Below are positions 12,601-24,199 of a DNA stretch of 64,000 nt, piece after piece; position 1 is the first letter of the stretch; the number at the start of each line of letters is the position of its first letter. The translations under genes and the position numbers were made by a program. The notes below the pieces were generated by a model. It was not told the DNA's origin. It searched no databases and saw only the letters and a program-made list of their open reading frames with translations. Source of the DNA: Sphagnum compactum. Its lineage: Eukaryota > Bryophyta > Sphagnopsida > Sphagnales. Location of the stretch: contig OZ234497.1 of NCBI GenBank assembly GCA_965153455.1, forward strand, positions 7,254,001 to 7,318,000. The letters are read 5' to 3'.

Positions 12601-15600
12601 CAAACTCCCTCAGAATTGCAACTTGGAAGTCCCTCAGAATTGGATTCCAAGAAATCTGAGCAGCAGGAGTCTGTACACAAGAGTGGACCAGAATCTTTTG
12701 AAGCTGTTGCTGTCAAATGCCATGAGGTTTGTAGTATGAGTGAGAAGCAGAGGCGAACAACAGACACCGATGCAACACCGGGAGACCCAGCTGATCATTC
12801 AACTACAGGCCTCCATATCAGTTCCAACACCCCAGATGTTGATATTGCTTTAGGAGGCAAGAAACACATTGAGAGCAAGGAAGTGTGTGCCTATGCCGTA
12901 GTCAAAAGCAGGTTTTCTTGTGGATCTAGAATCACTGAATCAGGTTCTGCATTTGCCAGAAGTAGGAAGCGTGCCAAGCATATTCCCAAACACAACGTGG
13001 AGTGCTGTGCTACAGTTGCAGAAGAAAAAATAAATGAAATGCCTAGCAGTGATCCAGGTGGAATGTTGCCTGCAAAGCAGCAGAAGGTTCAAGCTGAGAG
13101 TAATACAAGAGATAATGGGGGGAGTGTAGGGTTATCAGAATGTGAGGTAGATGGTGGCATGAGTGGGAATGGGGAACCAAAACAAGTTGGCTCAGAGCTG
13201 CCTAGAGTGAATGTGTTGAAGCTTTGGAGGTGTCCCACCAACAAAACACAATGGCGAGTGGCTACCAGTCCTTGTGTACTTGAACGAGGTTCCAATCTTT
13301 CCCATGACAGTGCTGAACCTTTGACACCAGCCCCTACAGCTGACAGAAAGAGACCATTTGTTCATTGTCCAGAGTCCTTGCAATCAGAAAGCCCAGAGGA
13401 AAATGGCCAGTCTATAGTGTATCCAGAAGACTTAGGCAATTTCGACAATGAAACATCTGTTTCACCTACAGTTCAGTCACTGAACCTCAAGGGAAAAGAG
13501 ATCTGGTCCAATTGTGATGCATCTTCCATACAGGGAGGTATCTGTATTTCCAAGAAGCGACCAAGAATAGGCTCAATCAGTCCAGTCTCCAGTGATGATG
13601 CAGGTGGATCCTTTTCCAGGGCAGATGAGTTGTATCAGCACAGGCATCCAATGGATCAATCTGATTTACAAGGAGCAGAGTTTGCCAATAGTGGGTGCAA
13701 TGCGAATGTGCTAATTGTGGAAATTGATAGGGGTTGGCGTGAGATAGGAGCCAGTGTGGAGCTGCAATTATGTGAAGGCCAAGGCTGGATGTTGGTAGTT
13801 TCTATAGGTAGAGAGAGTGTGTACACGCATAAAGCTGAGCAGTCCATACCATCAGGTACAACCAATCGCTATACACATGCAATGATGTGGAAAGGTGGCA
13901 AGGGATGGAGTTTGGAGTTTGAGGACAGAAAACAATGGCAGGTGTTCAAAGAGATGCATGAGGAGTGCTTTCAGCGGAATGCCAGGGCAGCTTCAGTACG
14001 TCACATCCCAATACCTGGTGTGACACATGTTGAGGATTTTTCAGCAAAGGGTCCAGAGTGTCAATTCACAAGACCTTCTGCCAAGTACATTGGTCAAGCG
14101 GAGAATGAGGTGGAGTTGGCACTTGCAAACACACAAGTTGTGTACGATATGGATAGTGAGGATGAACACTGGCTGGTGCAGGTCAACAAGCAGAAAGATT
14201 CTGCTGATTGCACAACATCGGAGCCCTTTGTTGCTGAGGAGACACTGGAAAGACTAATGGACAAGTTAGAGAAGGGTGCATTTGTCAAGCAGCAAGACTC
14301 GGTTGAATTGGTATCAGCTGAGTTTGCTGGAGAGTTGTGTCAGGGGTTGGCTTCAGAGGAGGTGATCAACTTAGTATATGCATACTGGTCTGGAAAACGT
14401 GATCGCAAAGGCATGGCTCTGGTGCGTCATTTTCAGGTATTTCTTTGTCTATTAGAGACCATGATATCTGTCTTATGCTGTTAGCTGTATGCTTTTGAAA
14501 GCCCTAGTCATACATCTGAGGACATCCAAGGTAGAGGTTTTCTTAAAATTGCTATCTAATCAAACAGAGTGCCTCTCATTAAAGAATGTCTTTTGGCTAC
14601 ATCTCCTAAGCATCTGCAAGCAGGTTTTGCTTCTTTGTAGCTGCTGTCTTCATGTAGCACCTTGCAGGAGAGATGATGAAATTTGTAAGCTCCCCAAGTT
14701 TCCTAAACATTTCTTTGTAAGTTCCAAGTGAGAGTTGGGCACAGAGGTCCTGAGACAGGTGATAAGCCAGGGGTTGGACATTGAAAATGTTTCTTGGGGG
14801 TTTTGTCTGGTGGTGACAGCCAGCACCATGGGAGATATATCAGAAGCAAATGCAGGTGTGGCAGGATCAATTTATGCAACTGCAGCAGCAGTCATTGACT
14901 GCAAGCAAGCAACAGTTGCTACAGCAGTGTAGAAGACCCCCCTTGTTTGCCTTCTGCTTGCGACCACGAGGGCTAGAAGCGAGACGCATTTTACAGAAAC
15001 AAAGGTCACATAGAAAACAATCCGTTAATGGGACTGCCACTCGCAATTGGATCAGTGTGGGTTCCATGGATGGAGCTTTGGACAGCCCTTCAAAACGGGA
15101 TTACTGTGCAGAACCTGTGAATGGATTGTATCTTGGTAAGGCTGCTAATCTTCCCCTTCATGTAGGAAACTAGGCTCATAGAAGCGCCTATAGACTTGGT
15201 CTGGGAAACTCACTGCCCTTTATTTCGACCTGTGATACTTTGAAGTCACTGCCCCATGTCTATGCAAATGCTGCATGTGTCAATTGTGGGAAGACTTTCA
15301 GGAACTGGAATGTGGACAGATGTTTCTTAATTCCATTTTCAAGAGGAGACAGTCGGGTTTTAGGGTAGCAGTCAAACTAGTTGTGCAGGGAAGATATATC
15401 CTTTTGAACATTGAGCAAGTTATTGCTATCCTGGAAATGAATGGCTGATTTAGTGGTGACTGGTGGTTGTTGCCTTTGTCATTGATTCTGTGATCTCTAG
15501 AATGAGCCAATGTGACTGTTTACTTCTATTTGACCTTGTTGTACGGTATAGTGGTAAGTTCTTACCTTTTGCATTGTGAAGTTGAATTTATCTCTTGATT

Positions 15601-16384
15601 GTTATTTGGTTTTGTGTTTTTTGTCCTAGGTTTAACAAGCCATGGGGGTCCTCGCCCAACAGAAGAAGCACTCAGAGCAACTTTAGCTGATCCATTTAAT
15701 GGTTATGCTGGAGAAGCTGATGTGCCAGGATGGTCAATGCCAATGAGTGAGCTTGGGAATGCAGTCATTTCTGAAATTCCTCAAAAGAAATTCTGCAAGA
15801 GCAAGAAAGCCAGTCGGAAGGTGAGACGGCTGCGACGACTGGCAGCTGCCCAAGAATCACGTCGGAGAGCACAGCTGCCAAGTAACATAAGCACCGGGAA
15901 GGTGCCTGATGTGGCTGTTGCAGCAGCTATTGCAAGAAGTGGCGCAGAGGCAGCCCGTGCACGTGCACAAGCACTTTATGCAGTAGCTGACGCAGCAATG
16001 CACAGGGCAGTCGTGGCAGTGATAGCAGCGGGTGCCTTCCAAACTGCAGACCAAGAGCCAGTAAAAGAAGAGAGGATGGCCAATGGAGGGGGCTCTGGTC
16101 TTTCATTTGGCTCCTGGCGGCGAGCTGTTTCAAACTCTGTCTCAAAATGCTTGAACCCCCAAGGACTCAGTGGTCAACAAGCACTGGCAAGTGAGGTGGA
16201 TGATGCATTATTGCCCGTAGCAAGCTGGAGCCAAGAGCTAGGTGCTGGCCTGGGCTCTCACTTACTTGACAAAGACGCCCTTTCTGCGGGCACAGCACAA
16301 ACTGGGCATGGCGAAGGTCTGGTAACTACAGGAGGATTAGGGCTTATGAGGAATGAGAGCATGATGGCCATGCTAACTATGTAG
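9667..16384 (+). CDS. EPL1-like: Enhancer of polycomb-like protein (plant EPL1 type, NuA4 scaffold) with Tudor-like domain
   Basis: Likely scaffold subunit of the plant NuA4 histone acetyltransferase complex, acting in the nucleus. Five exons: 9667-12013, 12164-12384, 12553-14436, 14820-15135 and 15630-16384. All junctions are GT-AG and phases match, giving 1840 aa. A Tudor-like domain sits at about residues 215-275 (VGRRIKVFWPLDSKWYYGEV, then YDDKDEEW). The EPL core is at about 1240-1484: TTNRYTHAMMWKGGKGW, FKEMHEECFQRN, IPIPGV, YDMDSEDEHWL and VYAYWSGKRDRKGMALVRHF. RPPLFAFCLRPRGLE follows at about 1524, then a basic stretch and an Ala/Arg-rich helix at about 1680-1730. This order matches plant EPL1A/EPL1B. 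The middle 900 residues are Ser/Glu-rich and probably disordered. Start: the first ATG in frame is 9667 (MSRRSRERR); ATG 9697 is an alternative. Intron 2 is open in frame, so it could also be retained. Function is family knowledge; the exon model is mine. Confidence 0.9.
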
Positions 16385-17095
16385 ACCTTTAGAGTGAAAA
16401 CCAGTTTTCTTGACATAATCTGAGAGAAGCAGGAAATTGTATATGACAGTTGCGCAAGATCATCAGACTTCTACAAATACCTTTGGCAGTTAGCTGCAAA
16501 GAGTGGTGGAAGTATTCATGTACAGCAGGAATTAAAAGGTTTGTTGCTCTGGAGCTTTGCTTGGGATTCAATGTTCCAGTGTTTTGTGTAGAGCATGCTG
16601 TGAACTTCTCGAATTATCCCAGATGCAATGGAGTGGTGGAATTTTATGGGATTGTGGTCCACTAATTGTGAGTGACACACCACATGACAGTATGATGGCT
16701 GTAGAAGTAGTTTTGTATTTTGGGTGGAGCTGTGTAAACTAGAGGGTAGACCGTCGCCTTGAAAAGGGACCTAAATTGTGCTTGTCAAGTGAGGTGGGAA
16801 TATACAATATACCAGTGGGAAGGGCTTCATTTTTTTGTGTTGGTGGTGGGTGGCAGGGTTAGGTTGGGTGTCTGCGTCAGAATTATAAGAAATGGTGATT
16901 GTATGAGAATGAAAATTAAGTTAGTGTGTCAAGAATGCCAATGGCAACAACAAATTTGCAGCTCTTTGGGGGACATTTTGGCAATTTTGTTAGATGTAGC
17001 AGTGGTTCCAAAATTAAGCAAATTGTATACTGAGATTGTTCTACATCTTTGGAGTTCTACTCTTTCTGCCATATTGATTATTTGATTTAAAGTCA
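16385..17095 (+). other. Probable 3' UTR and downstream region of the EPL1-like gene
   Basis: Moderately GC-balanced sequence follows the TAG at 16382 and grades into AT-rich DNA after about 17.1 kb. Short frames here have no recognisable content. No canonical AATAAA is obvious close to the stop, so the polyadenylation site is not placed. Confidence 0.4.
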
Positions 17096-19600
17096 CTTGT
17101 TCACCACTTGTGAACTCCTAGACATTGCAATTGGCTTTGGCACTTACGTGTTTTTGACCTTTTGTTCCCTCCGGTATCCATGTTTTCTACAACCTACTAG
17201 CCCATCCATTTTTAGATTGCCATAGTCTGGCTTCACTGGCCTCAAGGTTCAATATACCATCTGTGTGTACTCAAGAGAGTTCATTGTACGCTCTTATACT
17301 TGCATTGGAAGCAACGAAATGCAAACCATCACAGTCCCTAGTGTTAACCTGGTTTTTGAATTGGTATGGATATGAAAAGGCTTTTGTGTGTAGTGTGACT
17401 TTGTTAACCTCTCTGTACAACTCGAGTTCTACTTTGAACTTTGGTCTAGGGGGATGGTAATGGTTGTGTGCTTGATGGACATAACAAATCTGTAAGGTTT
17501 CAACTTTCAACTCCAAGGTCAAAAGCACATTAGCTGACGATAGGCTTCAGATTGGGCAACCTTCCAATTATCATGAGACTTGGTACATAGACCACATTTG
17601 AAGGTTACACCACAAAGACAAATCGTCGGTTGCATAGATGATACATAGAATTTGATTGTCCAAAGGATTATAGCATTGCTTGTAGAAAGCAAATGTACCT
17701 TCAAATGAGCCTTGTGTTCAAAATCTAGTTGATTTGTGGGTATTGCAATAATAAGAGGTTCCAAATCTATCCATTAAAAAGGGCTGTTTGTTTGTTTGTC
17801 ATAAACTCTCAATGGTTAGGGTTGCATCCCTGTGGTTTTGTAATGTTTAAAACCTATAGTGCAAGAGTTATTGATTATTGAACAATCTTATCAAAGAAAA
17901 TTCAACAAAAATCAAAGCTAAAATTTTAGGGAAATTGGGGCAACATCTGGGTAATTTTGGAAAGCCCTTGATGAATGGGATTTCTTGGAGGTGATTTCTA
18001 ATTTTAATAGAATTTAATATAGTTTTTCACAACTGTGCTATATCATTAAAGTCCTATTCACATGTGGAGTAGTTACGTACTCCCATTCACATTTTGGCCA
18101 CTAACACAAGCCACACTAGTCGTGTTTGTTTTTTTTATGGAGGTAGCATCAAATTTAATCTAAATCATGGAAAGGTTCTTTTTCATGTTTAATCTCGATA
18201 CCTTAATCTCAAGTGTTTGCTATTGCCATTGTCATATTTCTTAGGACCCTATCGGTCATATTATGTGACCAAGGCTAGGCAAAATGACTAGAATTAGGAA
18301 CAATCTCATGGCATTACATGAGCCACACAAAACAATTTATACAAAGTGGGAGGTGTGTGCAAGTCAAGTGTGGAAAAGTTCACAATGTGAGCTATAAAGA
18401 ATTGAATTTGCATGGCCAAACAAAAGGTGTCGATCAAGAGGTATGAGGGTTTGATGGGTTGGGAATAATTAAAATTGTTAAAGTGACTACCTCTTGACCA
18501 TTCGGGAAATCAAAACATGGAGGATGATATGAATTGGAAAGCTTATAATGAATGTTAGAAGATAGTGTAGTCAAATGTTCAAAATACATACATTTCTCTT
18601 GAGTTATGAAACTCCAAGGTTATAAGACAACAAAACGTCCCAACTTCTAGAGATGGTTTTTGGGGATTTTGGGGAAATGCCATTGGGATGGAACTAAAAT
18701 TATATATTATTGCAAAGTGCCTCACATAGAAGTTCAAGTCGTATAACATTCACAACCCATTCTTTGTTCAAAACTACACTCATGACACTCCTATTTGTAT
18801 TTGTTTGTGTAACTGAGGTCCCAATTAAGTGCTTCCTAGTTATTGTGAAGATCTTACAATTCAATCTGATTCATGAGGAAGCAAGGGGAGCATACCATAA
18901 GTGTGCAAGATTTTGTTGTTGTTAAATTGGAGTTTACCACTCTAACATTACACAACAAACATAAGGGTGTGTCAATAACATTGGGTTCTTGAATTGACTT
19001 ATGAGGAGTGTTCTATTTAAGATTTTTTAATGCAACCAAAATGGTGATCATCCATAGAGAGTCAAAGGAAAAATGAGGATCATCCCTACAAAGACTTAAA
19101 TCTAGCTTATAAAACCACCCATGAAATAATTTTAAAAAATTATCCTTCTATGGTTTTGGATACATACCATAATGCCTTGGCAACTTTGGCACTAATTATA
19201 TCATTTGCATATATATAGAAATGGGCAATTTCAGCACACTATCCAACAAATGCATTCTGAAGTTGCCCATGTACAAAAGTATTGAAAACCAAATATAGAA
19301 ATCTGACAAAAAAAAATTTAATTAAAATTTTTGAGGTTTGAAATCTTCAAAAATCACTTCATCTTCAATTTTGATAAAATTTCCCTATTTAAAAGAAGGC
19401 TGTGTATGTGAAGTTAAACCATAATTTTTTTTCTATTTTAAGAGAGTTGAGTGTTTAAATTGCTATATAAAGTGCTAAATTTCTTGCCCCCCAAAGCTTT
19501 ATGGGAACTTCATGGGAACACAATGAGAACAGGTAAAAAACTCAGAAAAATCCCTCACCCCCATGCTAATTGAAAGCATGGGAACTGTGGGTAAAAATAA
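17096..19600. other. Intergenic, no gene seen
   Basis: AT-rich DNA with no supported gene, tandem array or mobile-element termini. Confidence 0.5.
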
Positions 19601-19619
19601 CGAGGGGAAATGGGTAAAT

Positions 19620-20007
19620 TGGAAATCCATTAACTAGAATCGTCGCTAGGTCCCAGATCTGGGCATAGAAAAAAACGTACCGTAGCCGTCGATGGATATG
19701 GGAAATTCAAATCTAACCGTCGATGAAATCGCAGCAAGTGGCTGTCAATTTTAGTTACCCATTGAGATCTCCGCCGTTCACTGATGCCCTAGGAGCGGAG
19801 TGCCATTGCCGTCAGATTGCCATAGCGTTGAATAAGCTGGGCCGTTGATTACAAGACTTGCACACTAAAAGAGACAGAGAGTGTCTTGTGTAGTGTCTTG
19901 TGAACTTTGAAGCCTCGCTCGCGCTTGTGGTGATCTCCTCGTCGTCCAAGCATTTGCATTTGATTACGAACAAGAGCAGGAGGAGTTCCTCCTTCATCGC
20001 ACAGCAA

Positions 20008-20048
<41 letters not shown>

Positions 20049-20760
20049 GCTTGTGCTAATTTTTCTGGTTTGAGAAAGAATTTTTGTTTTTTTGTTTTTG
20101 GGGCCGTTTCTTCGTCTGTACTGCGTTGTTGTTTCTGCTCATCCGGAAGGAGCGCGAGAGCAGGCCTTTTTGCTTGCGCCATTACGTCACCAATGCAGGC
20201 AGTATGTACTCTCACCATTGCTCACTATTTGCCTGCCTTTTGATTGATATCGATGTTGCTCGCTCTTAGTGGTTGTAGTATCGGTCTATCGCTTCCTGCC
20301 AATTGTATTAAGTGTTTCCTTCGTGCGGATGCTGCCGGGCTTTTTCTATCGGATTGGAAAGATAGGGGCTGTTGTCGATAGCCAGATTTCCCAGAGTTTT
20401 ATTGAGGTCGTGAGAAATGTATCCACAATGTGCATTTCATTTCTTTAGAACGATTATTGCTTGTTTCATTTTTGCTACTCCAGCTTCTAGCTTCTTGGCA
20501 CCCACTACTAGCCAAAGCAGTTTTTCTGGTTCAGCGAAATGGCATACTTGCGGAATGTATTTTCTTGGCATGAGCCTCCTGCTCTGCAACGTCTCGCCGT
20601 TGGCTTCTTGCCGCTTACTGTGTTTGGCACTATCTTTTGAGAGCAGCAACAGTAGGTTATAGAAAGACGTGTGGCTGTGTGCAGTGCACAAATCAGGCGA
20701 TCAGCTTCGACTGTGTCGGTGTTGAAGAGGTAGCACACGTAATGGAGGTACCTCACTCTT
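19620..20760. promoter_or_regulatory. Promoter/leader-like island without an identified gene
   Basis: Base composition rises sharply against both flanks. CCGTCGATG-type words repeat (near 19687 and 19719). A TC microsatellite (about 20011-20044) is followed by T-rich leader-like sequence, as in many plant 5' UTRs. No recognisable coding exon follows before AT-rich DNA returns at about 20.8 kb. It could be the start of a non-coding transcript, a truncated gene, or a promoter on either strand. I cannot decide which. Confidence 0.3.
20011..20044. repeat. (TC)n microsatellite, 17 units
   Basis: An uninterrupted run of TC dinucleotides inside the promoter-like island. Such CT tracts are common in plant 5' leaders. 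Confidence 0.95.
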
Positions 20761-21500
20761 CTTATGTAAAAACCTCATTCATTTGTATATAGATTGTTGC
20801 GAGGAGCCTTGGACAAGGGTAACTCTGCAATATAATGAGCCACTGCAAGTGTAACCATTATTGAAAAACATGCAAATCGATTTTCACATGGAAATCAAAT
20901 TTAAAATTATTCACATAACTTTCATATTATTATGTAACATATATTCTTCTCAATTTCACTTGGAGTTCAAATTTAGAATTACTCACATAACTTTCATATT
21001 ATTATGTAACATACATTCTTGGATGACATATAAAAATTTGAATAACTTTCATTAAAGTGTGAAGGTCGAAAAGGGTTAATTTAGCATTATAATCATTTTT
21101 AATTGTCTTGAATTGTGTGTAATTAATTTGACTAAAATGATCAATTTGACAATTAAACAAATCAAACATTTAATCAAATTGACCTTAAAAATATCACCTA
21201 GTCAAATTGGTTCTTGGGTTAGTCAAAAAGACCACGCAATCTAATCAAATTGGCAAGTGCCCCAATTAATACTGCCATCTATTGTACTCAATCAATAGGG
21301 TTAACTAAGTAAGCTTGGTCAAAATGGCTAATGGCCTAATCAAAAAGGCTAATTATAAATTTCAATACTAATTGGATATTTTGGGATTACGTGTAACATT
21401 TTGGCTATGTTTGACCAATTAAAAAAAATTAAAAAAATGTAAAAGTTAGTTAATCATAACTAAATGAATCATAATCAAAATAATTATGGTTAAATTATAT
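20761..21500. other. AT-rich tract with degenerate repeats, no gene
   Basis: Two diverged copies of TCAcATnnAAnTCAAATTTAnAATTnnTCACATAACTTTCATATTATTATG-type sequence lie at about 20885 and 20955. From 21080 to 21420 the word TCAAATTGA/G recurs irregularly. No coding signal. Confidence 0.5.
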
Positions 21501-21504
21501 ATAT

Positions 21505-22350
21505 ATAAATTTAACCATGGTCAAATTAACAATAATTGGTTTAGCCCTGATAGGTTTAGCCATGATAATTAGTTTTAGCATAATTGATTTTGCCATAAAA
21601 TATTTATTAATTAGATAATTTAACCATTTTAAATTTATCCATAATGAGTTAATTCATGTTTATTTTAGCCATAATTAATTTACGCATAGTTGGTTTAGCC
21701 ATAGAATATTTATTCATGGTTAATTTAACCAATTCTAGTTTAGCCACGATTGATTTAACCATCTATTATTTATTCATTAGTTAATTTGGCCATATTTATT
21801 GTATTCATGGTTAGTTTAACCATATTTGTTTTTCTCATGGTTAGTTCAACCATTTCTAGTTTAGCCATAAAATATTTATTCATTAATTAGTTTGGTCATA
21901 TTTATTTTACTCATGGTTAGTTCAACCATGTCTAATTTAACCATAAAATATTTATTCATTGGTTAGTTTGACCATATTTACTTTATTCATTGTTACTTGC
22001 ACCATATTTATTTTAATCGTGGTTCATTTAACCATTTATAATTTAGCCATGGTTGGTTTTGCCATAATTATTTTACCCAAAATTAATTTAGTCATTATGT
22101 ATTTAACCATTATTTGTTTAGATATGGTTGATTGAACCATAATTATTTTTAATTTTTTGTTGGTTTAGCCATTACTAATTTAATAATCATTAATTTTGCC
22201 ATAATTAATCTATTCATGGTTAGTTTAATCATCATTGGTTTTGTCGCAATTAGTTTAACCATTTTTAGTTTTGGCATAATTACTTCAGTTCTCGTTGGTT
22301 TAGGCATTATTATTTTACCAATCATTAGTTTTGTCATAATTAATTTTTCC
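21505..22350. repeat. Degenerate 15-bp tandem array (TNRTTTWRCCATNAT type), over 50 units
   Basis: The tract can be cut into consecutive 15-mers such as TGGTTTAGCCATTAC, TAATTTAATAATCAT, TAATTTTGCCATAAT and TAGTTTAACCATTTT, with occasional 14- or 16-mers. A higher-order period of about 76 bp is visible (AATATTTATTCATT at 21871 and again at 21947). Because 15 is a multiple of three, reverse-strand frames encode a pentad pattern with M-x-K-L at 22337-22149. I regard that as a by-product, not a protein. Origin unknown. Confidence 0.85.
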
Positions 22351-22930
22351 TAGGTTAAATTTGCCACCTATTTAATTTATGTAATGTAACTATGAGAATA
22401 AATAACCTAAATACAAGTAGTTTATATGTAGGTGTATTTATTTATACATACCCTACCTATATTCCAACTATTTACTTATATTTTAGCCTATAGGTAACCT
22501 AATTATATAGGCTAAGGTAGGGCATTTATATATACCTATGATAAATTATTTAGTTGGTTAACTAGTTATTTACCTAAAATACACTAATGAATATGTAATT
22601 AAGTAGCTAAATATTGATTATTACAAATACATTCTTGATAATATATACTGAATTAGGTCAAATTTGTAAATATTAGTTATAATTTGGTTGTAATTATTAA
22701 TCAATATAGTACATTATAACTATCTTGATATTTTATATAATTCAAGGATTTATAATATGGTTGTTATTATTAATTATAACTAAATAACTAGACATTAACT
22801 ATTTTAAATTTTTATTTTAACTTAATTAACATACATATTTACCTACTTGTTTATTTATTTATTTACTTAATTTATGTATCTTACGTAGTTATTTAGGAAT
22901 AATGTTGTGTGCAGTAATGTAGGATGCAAA
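22351..22930. other. AT-rich tract, no gene
   Basis: Very AT-rich, with scattered TAGGTAACCTA and CCTATATTCC words resembling those at 1.4-2.3 kb. No supported gene. Confidence 0.5.
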
Positions 22931-22937
22931 AAGTTGT

Positions 22938-23595
22938 TTGCATCAAGCATGTCGTGCATTTAACGTTGTTATTCCTATAGAGAATGTAGTTCGGCTGAAA
23001 TCTTTGAACATTTACAAAAACCATATGCAAAAAGTCATTGCAGAGGTGTCTAGAAAAATAACAATGTTTGCTTTTGATAAGATGAAACAATCGGAATTCA
23101 AAGTCCAACAAGTTATCATTGAGAAATTCCTTGTTCATCCATTAATGCAAAACATGTTTCTTGATCACCTAACCAATTTACAATGTTTGAAGGCACATGA
23201 AAAACTGATGTCCAATTTGAAATTTGGGATCAGAGATCATCTAACTGGTTAGCAAAAGGCACAAGTTGTGGCTGCCAAGGATATTGTTTATATGTTGGCA
23301 TCAAGTCAGTCAATAAACAACTAGAGGGGTCTTACAAAGGTGTTGGGTGTAAACAAGTAGAGTATACAAAAGGCAATGGATCGGCGAACTCAATTGGATA
23401 TAACACAGGATGCATTTTAGATTACTTCTAGACAAGCAAAATGTTCATATTCCCTACCTCAACCTATGAGAGGTCTAGTAACGCATTGGTGGACAATAGA
23501 AACCACTATTCCCCTATTGCAAAAGATGTCATAAGACGACACATTGGCATGAAATTGGATGAAACACATCCAACCCATTTTCTCCAAGTCTCATA
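22938..23595 (+). pseudogene. Decayed coding relic of an unidentified, formerly long protein
   Basis: One plus-strand frame reads as protein-like sequence for about 560 bp through stop codons. It opens with an intact 104-residue stretch containing FAFDKMKQSEFKVQQVIIEKF, then, past stops, QKAQVVAAKDIVYMLASSQS, GLTKVLGVNK, SIQKAMDRRTQLD and LPQPMRGLVTHWWTIETT. A frameshift near 23510 brings in AKDVIRRHIGMKLDETHPTH and then FLQVS and a stop. At least four in-frame stops plus the shift show decay. The consistent continuation across breaks argues for real ancestral coding, probably of a mobile element or multicopy family. I do not recognise the family. Confidence 0.5.
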
Positions 23596-24060
23596 GGTGT
23601 GAATGCTTACATGTCTAAAAACTCATGAAAGTTGTCATTATGTGATTGGGCTCCTTGTTGCTTCATGCTTTAATTTTGTCTTGTCTTTATATATATCTCA
23701 AGTAATCATGATGTTAGGTAAACATCCTTATTTTCTAAATCTAAACATAATTTGTTTATTCATTGTATCAATAATCAGGGCTTTGTAAGTTTGGCACTCA
23801 TGATGAAAGCTGCATTTGGAATCTTTTGATAGTTTGAATATTCTTATGTCTTGCATTACTAGATTGTCTATTGCCTTATTATTGGTTTTAAATACTTTAT
23901 AGTGATTGCAACATTACTATAGGAATGTTGAACTTACATGCCTAAGTTCATCTATAAGTAGGTTGTGGTGATCACATCATATATATTATTTCACTAAGTC
24001 TGTCTGTGCGTCTGTCGAGGTGCCAATTTGAGGGGCCAATTTCGAAGTACCAATTCGAGG
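23596..24060. other. Intergenic, no gene seen
   Basis: AT-rich sequence with no supported feature. Confidence 0.5.
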
Positions 24061-24066
24061 AGACAA

Positions 24067-24190
24067 AAACCCAGATCCCGTCTGTCCGTCTATCAATGTC
24101 CTGAAACCCAGATCCCGTCTGTCTGTCTGTCGAGGTCCTGAGACCCAGATCCCGTTTGTCCGTCTGTCGAGGTCCTGAAACATAGATCCC
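24067..24190. repeat. 37-bp minisatellite, about 3.4 copies
   Basis: CCCAGATCCCGTCTGTCYGTC recurs with exact 37-bp spacing (matching bases 24073, 24110, 24147 and 24184). The units are GC-richer than the surroundings and contain short GTCTGTC runs. Reverse-strand frames across it (RQTDRRDLGFRT) are by-products of the repeat. Confidence 0.85.
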
Positions 24191-24199
24191 AAATTGTAA

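Noticed and set aside
22149-22337. Minus-strand pentad-repeat peptide in the 15-bp array
   Set aside because: The repeat period is a multiple of three, so open frames arise automatically. No start context or promoter.
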